From: Plumapathes pennacea
Taxonomy: Eukaryota > Cnidaria > Anthozoa > Antipatharia > Myriopathidae
Assembly: GCA_964036295.1 (NCBI GenBank)
Contig: OZ038469.1
Location: 11,052,067-11,116,066 of the forward strand
Length of the DNA stretch: 64,000 nt
Direction: 5' to 3'
The notes under the pieces are model-generated. The model made no database searches. It saw only the letters and a list, made by a program, of their open reading frames with translations, and was not told the DNA's origin. Of this stretch, positions 12,401 through 23,961 are shown in pieces. Each line of letters opens with the position of its first letter. Positions within the stretch are counted from its first letter, which is position 1. The position numbers were made by a program, and so were the translations under genes.

Positions 12401-13866
12401 GAAAACGGAGCTTTCATACAAAGACGCATCGAACTATCATCCACACTATCGTTTTCGCTGCCCACACTATTACGCTAGACCGACCGAAAACGCTAAATCC
12501 CCGGATTGAGCATACGCAGATTTCTTGATGAATGACCAGGAGACTGGAGACACAGATCCCATGATTATCATGACGTAACACGTTTTCGAAAAGCTCCGTT
12601 TTTCGCCGTCCACCGCATGAAACCGGAGTTTTTGAAAACATCCACTCTGGAGAGCGTTTTCAAAAATATCCGTTTTGGTCACGGAATACGCGTCTTAGTA
12701 TGGACGGAAGGCCAAAACGGATAAATAGAACTCCGTTTTCAAACGAAAACGGATTACGGTATGGACGGGGCTTAAACTAACATCATAAAAGCTACACTGA
12801 AACATCAGGCTAAAGAGTAATATACGTAATTGGTTTGCTGACTCATTTCAAATTAATTTTAGAATTCCCATTTTTAAGCTCGCGTTCACCACGAAGTGGT
12901 GAAAAGCGAAGCTTCATGCGATCCAGTCCAATGGAATGTGTCCCGGTGCTGTCAACAATGGATTCCTGGGGTTATTTTGATTGTTATCATTGTATTCCTG
13001 AATTGCTAGTAGATCTGTTGCACTTCAGAACCATTATCACAGAGGTTTTGGTAAATTCTCGGTTGTTTGACAAGCGTAAGTCAAAGTTGAAAGACCCGTG
13101 ACCACTGACAGCCCTGAGCGACTTCAGCTTGTCGAAATATTTCTATCGTTTGATTATAGTTGCTTTACTTCGCATAGTTTTCGCCAGCAATGAAAAATGC
13201 TGTAGAGAACTGGAAGAAGAAGAATTTGAAAATGAATTTGACCAAAACCGCAAGTAATGTCAACAAGTTATCAGATTTCACTTAAACTTATTCGACTTGA
13301 AACTCAGCCAACAGAAGAAAGGCGTGTTTTCTTTAAGCACGTATTTAGTTTGAATGCAGCCCAGGCTGGAGTATCATGGCCTCTGATGAATATGTAGATG
13401 TTGAACATAAGCTGTGCATGACATGAGTAATGAAGTCATGGATACACGTTTTTCAGTGCGACTCCGGAAGGTCTCCTTCCGGTTCAAAGATTTGGCACTC
13501 CGTGAAGAATTTTAAATTCTCCCAATTCGAGCGTCTATGTTTTATAATTTTTACCCTCTGCCCCTTGTAAACGAGGGTTTTCAAAACTGAGACTAAATCG
13601 AATACGCGGTTCAGCAAAAGTGGAGGCCAGCGGAAACGGATGCGAACTTCCACATAGCTAAAACTGAGCAATTTTTACGATGTGGCCTTGAGCCAGTTCT
13701 ATTAAATACCCACTCCCGCAAAAGTACCTTTTACAAATTCGCGAGCTTACAGCTGCCTTGCTGCTTTGATTTCTATTTTGAGTCGTTTAAACTTACATGT
13801 TTTCTTACTTTCACATACACATACAGCACCAAGGAACAGAATCAGAATCAGAAACAGTCTCTGCAT
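8634..13866 (-). CDS. ShK-domain secreted protein, gene B2
   Basis: Five exons on the minus strand: 13809-13866 (signal peptide), 12128-12244 (acidic linker), 11817-11957 (ShK I), 11198-11323 (ShK II) and 8634-9490 (four-Cys ShK variant plus Pro-rich tail). All four introns are phase 1 with GT/AG borders, and frames join without conflict. A TAG at 9176-9174 would end the protein at 252 residues. The same frame then stays open for 179 more codons to a TGA at 8636-8634, which is followed within about 25 nt by AATAAA on this strand. The longer frame therefore looks like the ancestral coding end. This is the second gene of the duplicated unit; A2 is its paralogue. Probably secreted; molecular role unknown. 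Confidence 0.8.
8760..9150. repeat. GGGGA/GGGACTGGA minisatellite coding for Pro-rich tail
   Basis: Degenerate tandem 12-mers on the plus strand (GGAGAGGGAACT, GGGGAGGGGACT variants). The G-run density makes quadruplex formation likely. Plus-strand frames rich in Gly/Arg/Trp are shadows of the minus-strand tail. Confidence 0.85.
9609..10480 (+). mobile_element. TIR element 3 (CATNGCCNGAA family) in B2 intron 4
   Basis: The left end CATTGCCTGAAGTCGTGGAC and the right end ..GTCCACGATTTCTGGCAATG are imperfect inverses and match elements 1 and 2. Inside, plus-strand ATGs sit in CpG-rich, CATGGCGGC-type contexts (9942, 10015, 10038). The frame from 10038 (80 codons) reads as ordinary soluble protein. 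Confidence 0.65.
10038..10277 (+). other. Coding-like first-exon fragment inside TIR element 3
   Basis: A 79-residue frame ([15 protein letters not shown]..) with unbiased, coding-like composition and a helical, charged character, ending shortly after GTGGGTAGG, a possible donor. I do not recognise the protein. It could be a captured 5' exon of a host gene or chance. Confidence 0.35.
11198..11323 (-). CDS. B2 exon 4: ShK type II module
   Basis: 126 nt, phase 1-1, with a pyrimidine-rich acceptor and a GTAAGA donor. All six ShK cysteines are present, with [12 protein letters not shown] and CELCGP motifs. It matches the B1 19560-19685 type. Confidence 0.85.
11817..11957 (-). CDS. B2 exon 3: ShK type I module
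   Basis: 141 nt, phase 1-1, six cysteines, with the CPWTCRFC signature at the C-terminal side. Aligns residue for residue with A2. Confidence 0.85.
12128..12244 (-). CDS. B2 exon 2: acidic Ser/Gly linker
   Basis: 117 nt, phase 1-1. It has an SGSGSGSSG run followed by a [12 protein letters not shown] acidic segment and no Cys. Near-identical to A2 576-692. Confidence 0.75.
12384..12771. mobile_element. Non-autonomous TIR element, paralogue of 924-1340
   Basis: Starts near CCAATCCGTTTTTG and ends CGGATTACGGTATGGACGGGGC. It sits at the same position of B2 intron 1 as in A2, but its left part is shorter. Confidence 0.65.
12876..13770. mobile_element. About 0.9-kb insertion specific to the B block
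   Basis: A2 intron 1 reads straight from CCCATTTTT to CTATTTTGAG (about 1431-1455). In B2 about 890 bp intervene. The insert begins AAGCTCGCG, and CGCGAGCTT occurs at 13740-13748, 22 nt before the end. No intact transposase is seen; short frames on both strands are unrecognised. Confidence 0.6.
13809..13866 (-). CDS. B2 exon 1: signal peptide
   Basis: 58 nt, ATG at 13866-13864. The coding sequence matches the A2 signal exon (hydrophobic [10 protein letters not shown] core), and it ends in phase 1 at GTAAGA. Confidence 0.8.
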
Positions 13867-13929
13867 CTCTGAGGGGCGGAGTTGATGTCACCTGGTGAAA
13901 TACATCAAGCATGTTACTGACAAGACGAT

Positions 13930-15110
13930 GTAAGACGTCCATTCAAATAATGAACTTTTAGTCGCGCAATGGGATAAAAAAATGAGCTAAAATTGAATTA
14001 ATGGAATACCTTGCCGTATTTAAATGAAAAAGAAAGACTATATATATATATATAGATGATGAAATAAGATTTGTTCCTTTTTAAGGAAGCTAACTGTGGC
14101 TCTAGACACTTTAATATGGACTAAAGGAGTTTACTTCATATGTAAACGCTCAGGAGTAAAATTTATGCAGCTATAGGAAGAGGCAGTATGACCATCAGAG
14201 GGTCTAGTGACCGTAAAATATGAAAATATGGAAAGTAAGTGAAGTTCAACATGGAAACCATAGCAAGGGCTTTAAAGTTGAAAACATCGCTGACCGTTAA
14301 GCCTTTTCATTCATCTTAAAATATCTTAAAACATATAGATGAAATATTACAACTCTGTTAGAGTTACCGACAAAGGGAACAGTGGATAAAAAGCATTAGT
14401 GAATATCCCATGGTAATAAGATATATGGGAATACGAGAGTTGTAACACTATCTTCAGTTTCAGCTGTATTGTTGTTTTCTGATTTTTTTAAGGGTAATCT
14501 TTCAGTTTTTGGCACTGGTTGACTAACACTCTTCTCATTTCTCTTTTTTCAGTGTTGCCGTGTCTTCCATTTAGATGTGCGCTTCGGTCTACTCTTGTAA
14601 ACATCTATTTTTTTCCTTATGACCTTCTAAACAAAACCACTGAGAATGAATACCTACTATTTTAATATAGTTTTGGTCGAGTGTTCACGGCTCTATATAT
14701 TTTGCGGAATTTCATTAAACTTATTTGTCTTATATGTAAAACACACTGTCCCGGCCGGACGTATTTGAAATTAAAATAATTCAATTAGAGTATAGCATGA
14801 TGCGATAACAGCATAGCCTGCGTTCAACTTTTGACGCCTCTGCTACTATTTACAACGTTTACCTTACCTTGTCACCGTCTCTTCCAAATATTTTTCTGAT
14901 TCAAACGCCTATAGCGTTGAAATAACACCAGATAAACAAATTGCTGAAGAATTTACATCTTTAATTATTTAAGTCTCCTGTTATGTACCTGCACACAAGA
15001 ATAGAGACACTGCAACGTCTTTTAAACCGAAACATTAAACCTGTTTGGGTGCGGTATTGATAAACGGAACAGTCTAAATAGCTAAACAAATAATTGTTTT
15101 ATAAACTTTA
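13930..15110. other. Intergenic DNA upstream of B2
   Basis: Collinear with 1610-2715 of the A block, including a TATATATA run near 14040-14054. No gene is supported. Confidence 0.5.
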
Positions 15111-16652
15111 AGTCTGAAAACGGTAAAAAAATGTTTAAACGCTTCTGGAACTAAGGGAAAAAGAGCTACAACCACCAAACTTGGGCATGTTTATGAATGC
15201 TCTATAGCGAAGATAACTGTGATTTCAGAGTTGGTTGAAGTCAATTCACAAACGAGTATAATATTTGACCGTTAATTAAGTGCCGATTGCGTTACTTAAA
15301 GCCGTTTTGAAACATTGTGTGCTTAGGAACTGTATTCTGCCTGATATCAGAGCATCATGCAGTGCCACAAGCATGCAATACGTGTTTCAGACCTCGGAGA
15401 TAACAGTTGCATTCTTTTTATTAGCCGGTACCATATTCTCGAATGAAACTTGATTCTTTGTTTGACCTCGTCTGGCTCAGTTTGTCATTATTCCCATCGA
15501 TACTCCACAGTAAAATGCTGAATAAAAAAAAATTCAAACCATTTTCAGCAAAACTGTAAACGCGATATGTTTGAAAAACGTTAGGTAAATCTTTCAATGC
15601 GCTTTTTACTAATTTCACGACAGCATTTTTTGTGTTTAGAACATTACTCCCTTTTAGTCAAACAAATAATTTAAATCTAATTATCTCTTTTGTTGTCGTT
15701 CAGTGGAGTATTGTTGTTTTTCCTTCTATACGAGGGAAACATTAAGCGGCCCGCTTAATCGGATTATGCACCAATATGGGCTTTAGATATAACTATTCAC
15801 GGTAATACACTTTTACAGTTTTTAACTGTTTTAAAACGGCCGAATTTGAACCACAAACTACGGAGTATTGTCTGGTGTAATGTTGAGCAATCTCCGTCTG
15901 ACGTCACATGAACAGTTGTCGCCGCCATAACACGGCTTTCGCGAGCTGTATGAATTATTATTTGATTCATCAAATATCAGGTGTTATAAGCAAGTCCTAT
16001 AACAACAATCTGTGAATGAAACTTGCCGTCACGGTGAATTTCCGCCGCTAAACAGCTGCACCCCGGTACCCGACTCGGCATACGTGAATACTGTATTCCC
16101 TTTCAAGTAGGAAATTCAACGAGGATCCATTTTCCTTTACACTAAATATGTTTAGCATCTTTTCAATACAGTCAATCGTCTTATTGTAAAATGTAGCTAC
16201 TTAAAAATATATAAATTTCCTGTCACCAGAGCTTTTAACCTTTAGAAGCCTAATGTGGGCCCTATTTTCTGTTAGCGGTCAGCTTCTCGTTTCAATTTTT
16301 TATAAACTAGACGTAAAATGATTTCTTGAGACAATATCTGCCAAGGTGTATCAAAACATTTCCCGTTCCTTCAGTCCAAGAACCTTAAGCGGCGATTTTA
16401 CTTCTGCGGAACAAACACAATCATGGTCAAAATTGTTGGGACGATTTCAAGTTTACCCCCTCCCCCCCATTCAATGTTGGGTAGTTGAGCATGGTTCGGC
16501 TTATAGCTGCACCACGGGCCAACATTGAATGGAGGGGAGGGGGAGGGACTTGAAAACAAGAAATTTGAGACCTGCATAGGTTGTACGGATTTACGTTGTG
16601 CTCCGGATGTGCGTAAGGGGAGCGTCCCAAGACTTTTGACCATGATTGTAGC
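15111..16652. mobile_element. About 1.5-kb insertion in the B block
   Basis: The A block joins AACTTTA to TTCGAATAACTTC directly (about 2715-2752). The B block carries 1.5 kb more. Its right end is the Tc1-like MITE 16418-16648. The remainder is unrecognised and without a convincing gene. Confidence 0.5.
16418..16648. mobile_element. Tc1-like MITE
   Basis: TIRs are CAATCATGGTCAAAA at the left and TTTTGACCATGATTG at the right, with TA following the right end. The core holds inverted CCCCCTCCCCCCATTCAATG segments, like the 53361 and 54846 copies. No coding capacity. Confidence 0.65.
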
Positions 16653-16855
16653 TTTCCAATAACTTCATTAATAATCGATAAAAGGTAAGCTTGCCAATAG
16701 CGATGATCACGCTCACGTCACCAACCAGTAATCTATTGGCTGTTAAAGCAAAGGAAGAGTTCTTTTGTTTGGATCATAGTTTTGTTCCAAAATAAGCCAC
16801 TTTCACAATCATGCGCTGCAAGAAATAGCACTTTTACTCCCCGCATAAGCGCAAG

Positions 16856-17443
16856 TGTTACGGAGCAGATTTTAGGGGACTCGCTTCTGGACTCGTTGAA
16901 TTCTTTATTCTTGAATCACGGCTGAGCTTTTGAGCTTCGAGACTAACGGAGAGCTTGGACTCCAAGTCACAACTGAATTCTACACTACAAACTAGCGGTT
17001 AAGTATGCTCAGGGAGCACGTACAGCGGTTACAAACTTCCGTTTGGGTAAACAACTAAATTGGATAGCAAAACCACAATGAGATCAGACCGGAAAGGAAT
17101 GGACGGAATTTCCGCGGCATAGGTGACTATAAAGACTCCGAAGGTGTCTGTGCCTCACGATGCCGTGCAACCACTTGGCAGCTTAGCTCAAATCGTGCAG
17201 GTAAAGCTTACCGACAGGCACATTCGTAGCGAACCTGGCGCCATGCCTTTCCTGCGGTTTGTGCTGCACACGCAAATGCTTCGCTGACCTCATTTATGAA
17301 CTATGCTCCTAAAGGCTACTGCAAACCTAAGTCCGAAGGTCAAATTTGAGTCCTTCCGTTTGCAAATACAAGTTCGCTCCAGGATAGCCGAAATATTATT
17401 CTTCATAATAAACTTCCAAATTGTTCCGAATTGTCCCTTGACA
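16856..17443. mobile_element. Solo LTR (588 bp)
   Basis: The element begins TGTTACGG and ends CCCTTGACA, and is flanked by the direct repeat CAAG (16852-16855 and 17444-17447). The A block shows the empty site GCGCAAGTGTCTG near 2938. TG..CA termini and a 4-bp target duplication are typical of an LTR retrotransposon LTR. No internal region remains, so it is a recombination product. Confidence 0.8.
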
Positions 17444-17740
17444 CAAGTGTCTGTTAAGTAAATCTTTTTGTAGATCTTGGCAGTCTTGTTACTACATAAT
17501 TGCATTATCACCAAAGAATCAGTTGTCCAATCTATTGTCAGGACAATGTTGTTGATTATCTGACTGTTTTTACTTTGATAATTATTCCATATTATGGTGT
17601 TTTTACTCGCGAACTATAAATTTACCAACAGTGATGCGCGAAGCAGATGTAAAAACACCTTTATGGGAAGAAAAGGGCAGGGAGAGAGAGTGGACAAAAA
17701 AGACATTTAATTGTTATTATTATTATGTTGTTATTATCAT

Positions 17741-17742
17741 GC

Positions 17743-17831
<89 letters not shown>
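17741..17831. repeat. (TTA)n microsatellite
   Basis: About 30 perfect units; the paralogue of the longer tract at 3237-3384. Confidence 0.95.
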
Positions 17832-18152
17832 GACTGCATTATCATCTTACTGCCACATCAGTATTTGAGTCACCTAGCTGTCTTACCTCTAACTACAATA
17901 CCATTTGAATGTATTACCATCTTCTTTATCGTCTGAGCATCTTAACATCTAAATGCTTTGTTACTTGACTGCCTTACCATCTGACTGTTATGCAATCATC
18001 ATCTGACTGCTTTATACAATATGTCTGCTTTTTCATCTGACTTACTATTGGTGATATTTGAAGAAAGTAAACTTCCTTATCAACATTGCCAATTTGTACA
18101 TTGTCTAAATATATAATCACGAAACGGCGACAAATTCGATACATGCATGTTC

Positions 18153-18158
18153 TTTATT
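18153..18158 (-). terminator. Polyadenylation signal of B1
   Basis: AATAAA on the minus strand about 120 nt after the B1 stop. The A1 copy keeps the same hexamer near 3704. Confidence 0.5.
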
Positions 18159-18276
18159 GTTTAACTTTCAGTTATATGTTTCACGTCAGTGAATTCTACT
18201 CAACAGTTGAGAGAAACTTAATTTTGCTTGTTATAGTTTGTTTGCATTTTCGTTTGCAGCATCTATGTATGGAATA

Positions 18277-18929
18277 TCAGTGGTGCTTTAGCTTAATCTT
18301 CTTCCCTCCCTTATCTTTGTTTCTGTGACGTTTTTCCCCATGGTGCTTTGCATGTTTATCATGCTTTGTTTGTGCTGCTGGGGGCACTGCAGGAAGGGGA
18401 TTTTGCACAGGCTGTGGAGCAACCTGTGGGGGGGTCTGCGGGGAGCTGGGTTGAACTACTGGTTGGGGTTGGGGTTGAGGTTGGGGTTGGGGTTGAGGTT
18501 GGGGTTGGGGTTGGGGCTGGGGTTGTACTCCTGGCTCTGTAACAGGTGGAATTTCTGGAGGTGGCGCTGGAGGAGGTGAAGCAACGGGGCCTTGAGTAGG
18601 CTGTGGAACGGGCTCTGGTTTAGAAGTAGGCAGAGTGTCTGGCTTGGAAGAAGGCTGAGGCTCAGAAGTTGGCTTAGTGTTTTCCGGTTCGCCTTCCGTA
18701 GTTGTACGGCGTGTAGGTTTCGTAGTGGGCCGTGGTTGGGGTGGAGGAACTGGTCGGTACTGGTACGGATAAAGTATCGTCACAGGGTAGGGATAAGGGT
18801 ACGGCGCTATGGCCACATTACTGTATTTGCGGCAACTGTGGGGGCAGCTTCGTTCTATTTCAGGCGTTGTTGTACAGTAGCCATCCCGGGCCCATACTGG
18901 GCATCGGACATCTTTGTCTATATGATCAT
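18277..18929 (-). CDS. B1 exon 4: four-Cys ShK variant and Pro/Gln tail
   Basis: The domain RCPVW..DGYC..C..SCRKY keeps C2, C3, C4 and C5 of ShK and has Tyr at the C6 position. Tail order: YPYP segment, Pro/Thr/Glu-rich stretch, about ten Gln-Pro dipeptides, then a Lys/His-rich end (KHDKHAKHHGEKRH..). Stop TGA at 18279-18277. Confidence 0.85.
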
Positions 18930-21690
18930 CTTAAAACAAGGAAAACATGTTAAGGCTACGCTGAACATCCTTCGCTAGTCAGCTAGTCAGCGGTTTCCCT
19001 TTTACGTCCCAGCGTGCAGTTCGGGGCCAATCCGCCATTTTGTTTTGATAAATAAAATTATCCCACGTGCGAATCGCTTACTTTCTTTAGAGCGCCTTTT
19101 CCGCTCATACGCGGGTATAGACACTTGGTAGGTTGCTGTTTCAGTTGTCAAGCCGTGTTTTGTAGCTCTTGATTCTATTCATATCTTCGTCGCTGTTCAT
19201 GTACACGTTTATCGCTCGATTTTATTAGTTGTTTTTAATTATTTCTTTTGTGTGTTCTATTCATGTCAGTGTATTATTCTTGTTTCAATCGACCGTCACA
19301 TCAAGTCCATACAGGCCGGTCGGAGCCTTTATACATGTTAAACAAAACGTAAACAAAGGCCGTTCAGAGCTTTAGATATTTAACGTACGTAACGTACTGT
19401 GCCCACATTTTATAATAATAATTATACCACACGTAATCACCGATTTTTAGGTCACTACATATTAGCTGTGTGCGACCTATTTCTGTTATTTACTATTCTT
19501 TAACAAAAAACAGTTGCCTATAAAGTATGACTTTCTGACATTTACTCCGTCCAACATACCTGATTCACAGAGTCCGCAAGCTTTCTTGCAATTTTGAGCC
19601 ATGTACTGTGGCAAGCGAAGACAGTCTCCGTCTTTCTGCCAATCATAGCAATGACCACTATTGTCTTCGCATTTGTCTGTGCCACCTGGAAAAATATAAA
19701 TTTGGTCCCGGTATGATTAGTTTCTTTCGCTTGATGAAAAGTACCTATGACATAACTTGAAAATACTGCCTGCCCAAATTTACTTATCAAATTGGCAAGA
19801 CGGTACTTTCCAAGCAACCACAGGGAATCCATGCAGGCTTCTTACTGTATTGTACGCTGTTATGCATCATGAAAATAGAGATCACTCATACATTTTCTTC
19901 TCGAAAGGTTGGGAGAACCTACATTTTATGGCTTGGGAGTAAAATTAGTAAAGATACTAGTCTCCTCTACTATATACTTGTGCTGTGTTGTTTGGCTAGC
20001 CACGTCAGTGCATGTATCCAGTTTCCTGAAACTTTGTTCTATTGTACTAGAAGACATACTAGAATGGCCGTAATGTCTTTACACTGATCTGATTCAATCT
20101 CCAATTGGACTCATAAATTAGTTTACATCAATGCAGAACTAGTATCAGCATTATTTAGAGAAACGAAAGCATATGCTATTTTGTGCTGCATACCGTGAAA
20201 GAAAATGTGTAGACTTACGGCCTTTGCGCGCACAAAATCTGCAAGTCCATGGACAATCTTCTATCATGTCTTCAATGTCCTTCAGGCAATTTCCTTCGTC
20301 CGCTTCATCCTCGCAGTCGTCGTCATCGTCATCGTGGCAATCCTCGGGCTTAATAATGACTGAGTTGCAGTTACAAAAATATGTGTTCAGTATTTAAAGG
20401 TCAGTAATAATATATTCTTCACAAAGCTATATATTTTTTATTATTAAGAGACGAAATTCGCCCGTGGTCAATGACTGTCTGAATGGCTGCAGAAACATAA
20501 TAGTAAGTACAACACATGATTCAGACACGATCTTGCCGTGCCTTGGAAGGACCTAAATCGTCGACTGTTTCCTTCTTCTGATCTTAAATGGGCAGTGTTC
20601 ATGAGATGCGCTTGGTCGAATGTTGAAAAAATTCGCCCAATGTTTGCAAGTTTGACATCCAAAATGGCGTCCACAACGGCGGTGGATCTGCCGCTTAATT
20701 GTTCACTGCCGTTCTTGACGTACGTAAGCTCCGTCGATGAGCTCATAGCTCCAGAGCATGTGCAAAGAATAAATATTGCTTTAAAAACGCGCGAGCAATG
20801 CGCATCTCATGACACTGCAACTCAATCGGACTGCCGTCATCTTGGGTTCAAAGCGGCGACAGGCTAAGCTGGCATGAAATTCGCCAAACATAAAATAAGG
20901 GAGTTTTCTATCGCTCTAAAGTACCAATTTGTATACAAAAGAGATGCACATATTTCATTTGGAAAGTCAAATGCACACATTTCCAAGGTAGCCTTCTAAG
21001 TTATGACAGGACAACCTTGTTTGATTAACACGTGTTTTGAGATACTCCGAAGAAGGCAGGTTTCGAGTGCAGTAGTATTTCTGCCGTATAGTTTATCAAA
21101 AGAAATAGGAAACGTGTTTGTAACAATCAAATAAGAAGGCCCATTCATATACTTAACATATAATAATGCACATACTTTCTTTGTCGTCAAGATAGTCAGC
21201 AAGTTGCTCTGTCATGTGGAACTTGTGTGGAGTATTGCTCTTGCTCGCTGATATTTTAGATGTGTCTGATTATAAAAACAATGTCGTATATTAATTAATA
21301 CCTTTTCTGGATCACTACTTTGACGCATTGAAAAATGTTGCTTAAGGATTTCAAGGAAATAAAAATTAACAGGGCCGTCTCAGCCAATCCCAGTATTATT
21401 CCTGTACATACGGAAACGTGCACAATTTGAAAACTGAGTTTAGTTCCGGCGCGAAAGTTTACAAATTGATAATAAGATACTTATAAATAGCACGGTTGAC
21501 GTAAAACAAAATAGAAACATGGGTATGGAAAACTTCAATTTTCAATAGGATCCTAAAATGGCGGGCCAAGAATGTGAGGCGCGCTTTTTATAACTAAGAA
21601 TTGATTGAAGTGACAACAAACAAACAGCTTACGTTTTCGACGGGCGACAATTCCACTGACCAAGAGAAAGAGCAGGAAAGCTTTTAACAT
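18277..21690 (-). CDS. ShK-domain secreted protein, gene B1 (intact)
   Basis: Four exons: 21633-21690 (signal peptide), 20219-20359 (ShK I), 19560-19685 (ShK II) and 18277-18929 (four-Cys ShK variant plus Pro/Gln tail). Lengths 58, 141, 126 and 653 nt sum to 326 codons, so 325 residues. All three introns are phase 1. The protein is secreted: two canonical six-Cys ShK domains, a third four-Cys domain, then a tail rich in Pro, Thr, Glu, Gln-Pro dipeptides and a final Lys/His-rich basic segment. It is the only undamaged type-1 gene of the duplicated unit; A1 is its broken twin. A structural or matrix role fits the tail, while ShK modules can also block channels; the sequence does not decide. Confidence 0.85.
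19560..19685 (-). CDS. B1 exon 3: ShK type II module
   Basis: 126 nt, phase 1-1. Cysteine order is C-C-DWQKDGDC-PQYM-C-KKAC-GLC, all six present. Confidence 0.85.
20219..20359 (-). CDS. B1 exon 2: ShK type I module
   Basis: 141 nt, phase 1-1, using the CTCAG acceptor at 20361-20360; an internal AAG would give the wrong phase and is not conserved in A1. Six cysteines are preceded by a run of Asp residues, with the [10 protein letters not shown] signature. Confidence 0.85.
20400..21630. other. B1 intron 1
   Basis: This is unique to the B block. It includes a plus-strand, first-exon-like fragment at 20664-20723 (ATG in AAAATGGCG context, 20 codons, then GTAAGC). I saw no ShK exon. Confidence 0.5.
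21633..21690 (-). CDS. B1 exon 1: signal peptide
   Basis: 58 nt, ATG at 21690-21688. The hydrophobic core AFLLFLLVSGIVA is followed by basic RRK and a phase 1 GTAAGC donor. A TTCAG acceptor-like site lies about 30 nt upstream, so a 5' UTR intron is likely. Confidence 0.8.
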
Positions 21691-21759
21691 GTTGTCAGAG
21701 TTGTTCAAACTTTACTACCTGAAGCCAGGAAAAACAGATAAGTGAGAATATAGCGCTTA

Positions 21760-23440
21760 ACTCTCGGACGGACGTCGAGTAACTATAGTCAAATATTTCC
21801 ACTTCCGTACACATTTTTGTCATTTCACCATCTTTTTCCAAAGTACCCCCAAGTCAATTAAACATTTCTCAGGTCAGGCATGGCCAATTTCTATCGCCGC
21901 AGAAGGGAAATAGAAGTCCAAATATTTTAGTAATACCTCTTTCTGGCAGATGAGTTTAAAATAACTTTTCACGCCTTTTTCTGCAGCATCGATCGATCGA
22001 TCACTCAAACATTTACCAACTTACGAGGGGTAAACAGTCTCCCAAGATAGTGCAACGTACGCGCCTGAGACTTTGACTGAAATCGTATGCTGATTATAGA
22101 ATTTAGATTGATAGATTTCTTTTGAGAAAGGAAACGCAGATTGACAGCATGCGTTAACTTTATGATATGATCAAAGTCCGTTGACCAAAAGCGGCAGTTT
22201 CAATAGGAGCACCTGCCAAAAACAAGTTTTTTTTAATATTTTCAAAGAAAGGGCTCCAATTATCGAAGCGCTAATAGCTTAACAAAAATTTAACAGCCCT
22301 AGCCATACAAGATGATGCTTTTATGGTGCGCCTGTGTACATAATAAAAATTCGGCCAAATATCGGCATAACAGGACATGCGCTTGAAAAAAGAAAGGCGA
22401 GTTACTTTGAATTACCGAATGCTACTGAGTTGGCTTTCAATGACTTAGTAGACTTAGCATGTGATAGTAAATATAATAAATATATAAATATCTTCATATA
22501 TACGAGAATAAATATGTGAAGTAAGGAATGGATGATTAAGGCATGATTGAATAATTCTGCTGTGTAAACAAACCGCACGCCACAAAATTATTTCAAAAAA
22601 TCCCCAACTGTGAGTCCATGCCACCATGCACGCCATGTTGACGAAAAATCTTTAGGGGTACTGCAACATGTTAGCTAAGAAGCAAATTTGCGCTTTCATA
22701 TATGCAAAATGTATAGCCCAGACAAACCAGATTGAAAAGTTATTTAATACACTACGTTTGACCTCTTTTACTAAAAAAGGTCGCTAAAATCAAAAAGGGC
22801 CACCAAATACCGTATCGCACACAAAACATACATATACATTAATAGACATCAATGCAAATGTGACATGATCTCACCTCAATTTCCTTACGTGCGACGATTT
22901 ACGATGTTGCCAATAAAACTTCGTGTGGCTTCTATGGAACAAGGAGGTCTTTCACACGCGTATAACAGCGCCACCAGCTGGTAACCATAAGGCAAAAAAC
23001 ATGTGGAACATTCATGAATCTTAAGCCTGTCTGATTACGTATTTTTACTGTGTTAGTGCTGTCAAAAATAAACACGAGTTTAGTATTATCACAAGACTTA
23101 GATATTTTTCCTATCCCATCATTGGTGTCATAAAATCTCGACTAGGATCAGTAGCCATAAAGGGTGGCCCGCCGAAATATCTCAGCATCTCAAACTGCGC
23201 ATGGCTTACATGTTTATAGCAATGTATTCAGAGACAGATTAATTATGATGCTCAGACAAGATTAGCTTTGGCGACGTAATTTTTTGCTTTGACTGTTTGC
23301 TGCTGCCACGCGTGACGTCACTGCAGACCAAGAACAGCTGCCTCCGGTGCAGAGCATTAACGGGTGTATCACAACATCAAGTCCTAAAATTTTCAATTTA
23401 TTGGGCGAGGGTGCTTGTGAAAATATCGGAGACAAAAACT
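21760..23440. other. Intergenic, no gene seen
   Basis: AT-rich DNA between the B1 promoter side and GPCR1. Nothing recognisable apart from a (ATCG)n-like run near 21990. Confidence 0.5.
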
Positions 23441-23448
23441 TAACATAA

Positions 23449-23770
23449 ATTAGAGCGGTTTTCGGATGACTGTTGAAAGTAATTGTGTGATTGCTTTGGT
23501 TTTGCGTTTGCTTCGCTTTCGGATTGGTCCACACTAGTTTGTCAGCATGCTCAGCCAATCAGGAACAGAACCAAAACCAAAACCAAACACTTCTCACGCA
23601 AGCGATGGCGTGTACTCGCACTGCTGATTGGAAAGTAAAACCAAACGCAAGACCAAACGTGAATTACTTTGGCTTCCAATTGGCTGAACTGTTTTCTCTC
23701 AGTCTCTGTGATTGGCCTGTGTGATTACTTTGGTTTTGGTTTTCGACAGTCATCCGAAAACGGCTCTAAT
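23449..23770. mobile_element. MITE with 25-bp TIRs
   Basis: Left end ATTAGAGCGGTTTTCGGATG and right end CATCCGAAAACGGCTCTAAT are near-perfect inverses. Inside, CCAATC / GATTGG boxes and AACCAAAAC repeats occur. No coding sequence. Confidence 0.75.
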
Positions 23771-23961
23771 ACCGGGTATGTAGTATTTCCCATTCTTTAA
23801 ATCATATTGTACCAGTGTTTGTTAATAAGTGGACGCCATCAAGACGAAATGAATATAAAATTAGACAACAAAATTGAAACGATACCAGATGCACTATAAA
23901 CTATATAGACGTTTTGTAAATAAATGAGGTATTTTATTTGATTTCTTACTTGTTCTAAATT

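Noticed and set aside
20538..20867. 109-codon plus frame inside B1 intron 1
   Set aside because: No recognisable domain; the more credible part is only the short ATG-to-donor segment at 20664-20723, recorded as a weak observation.
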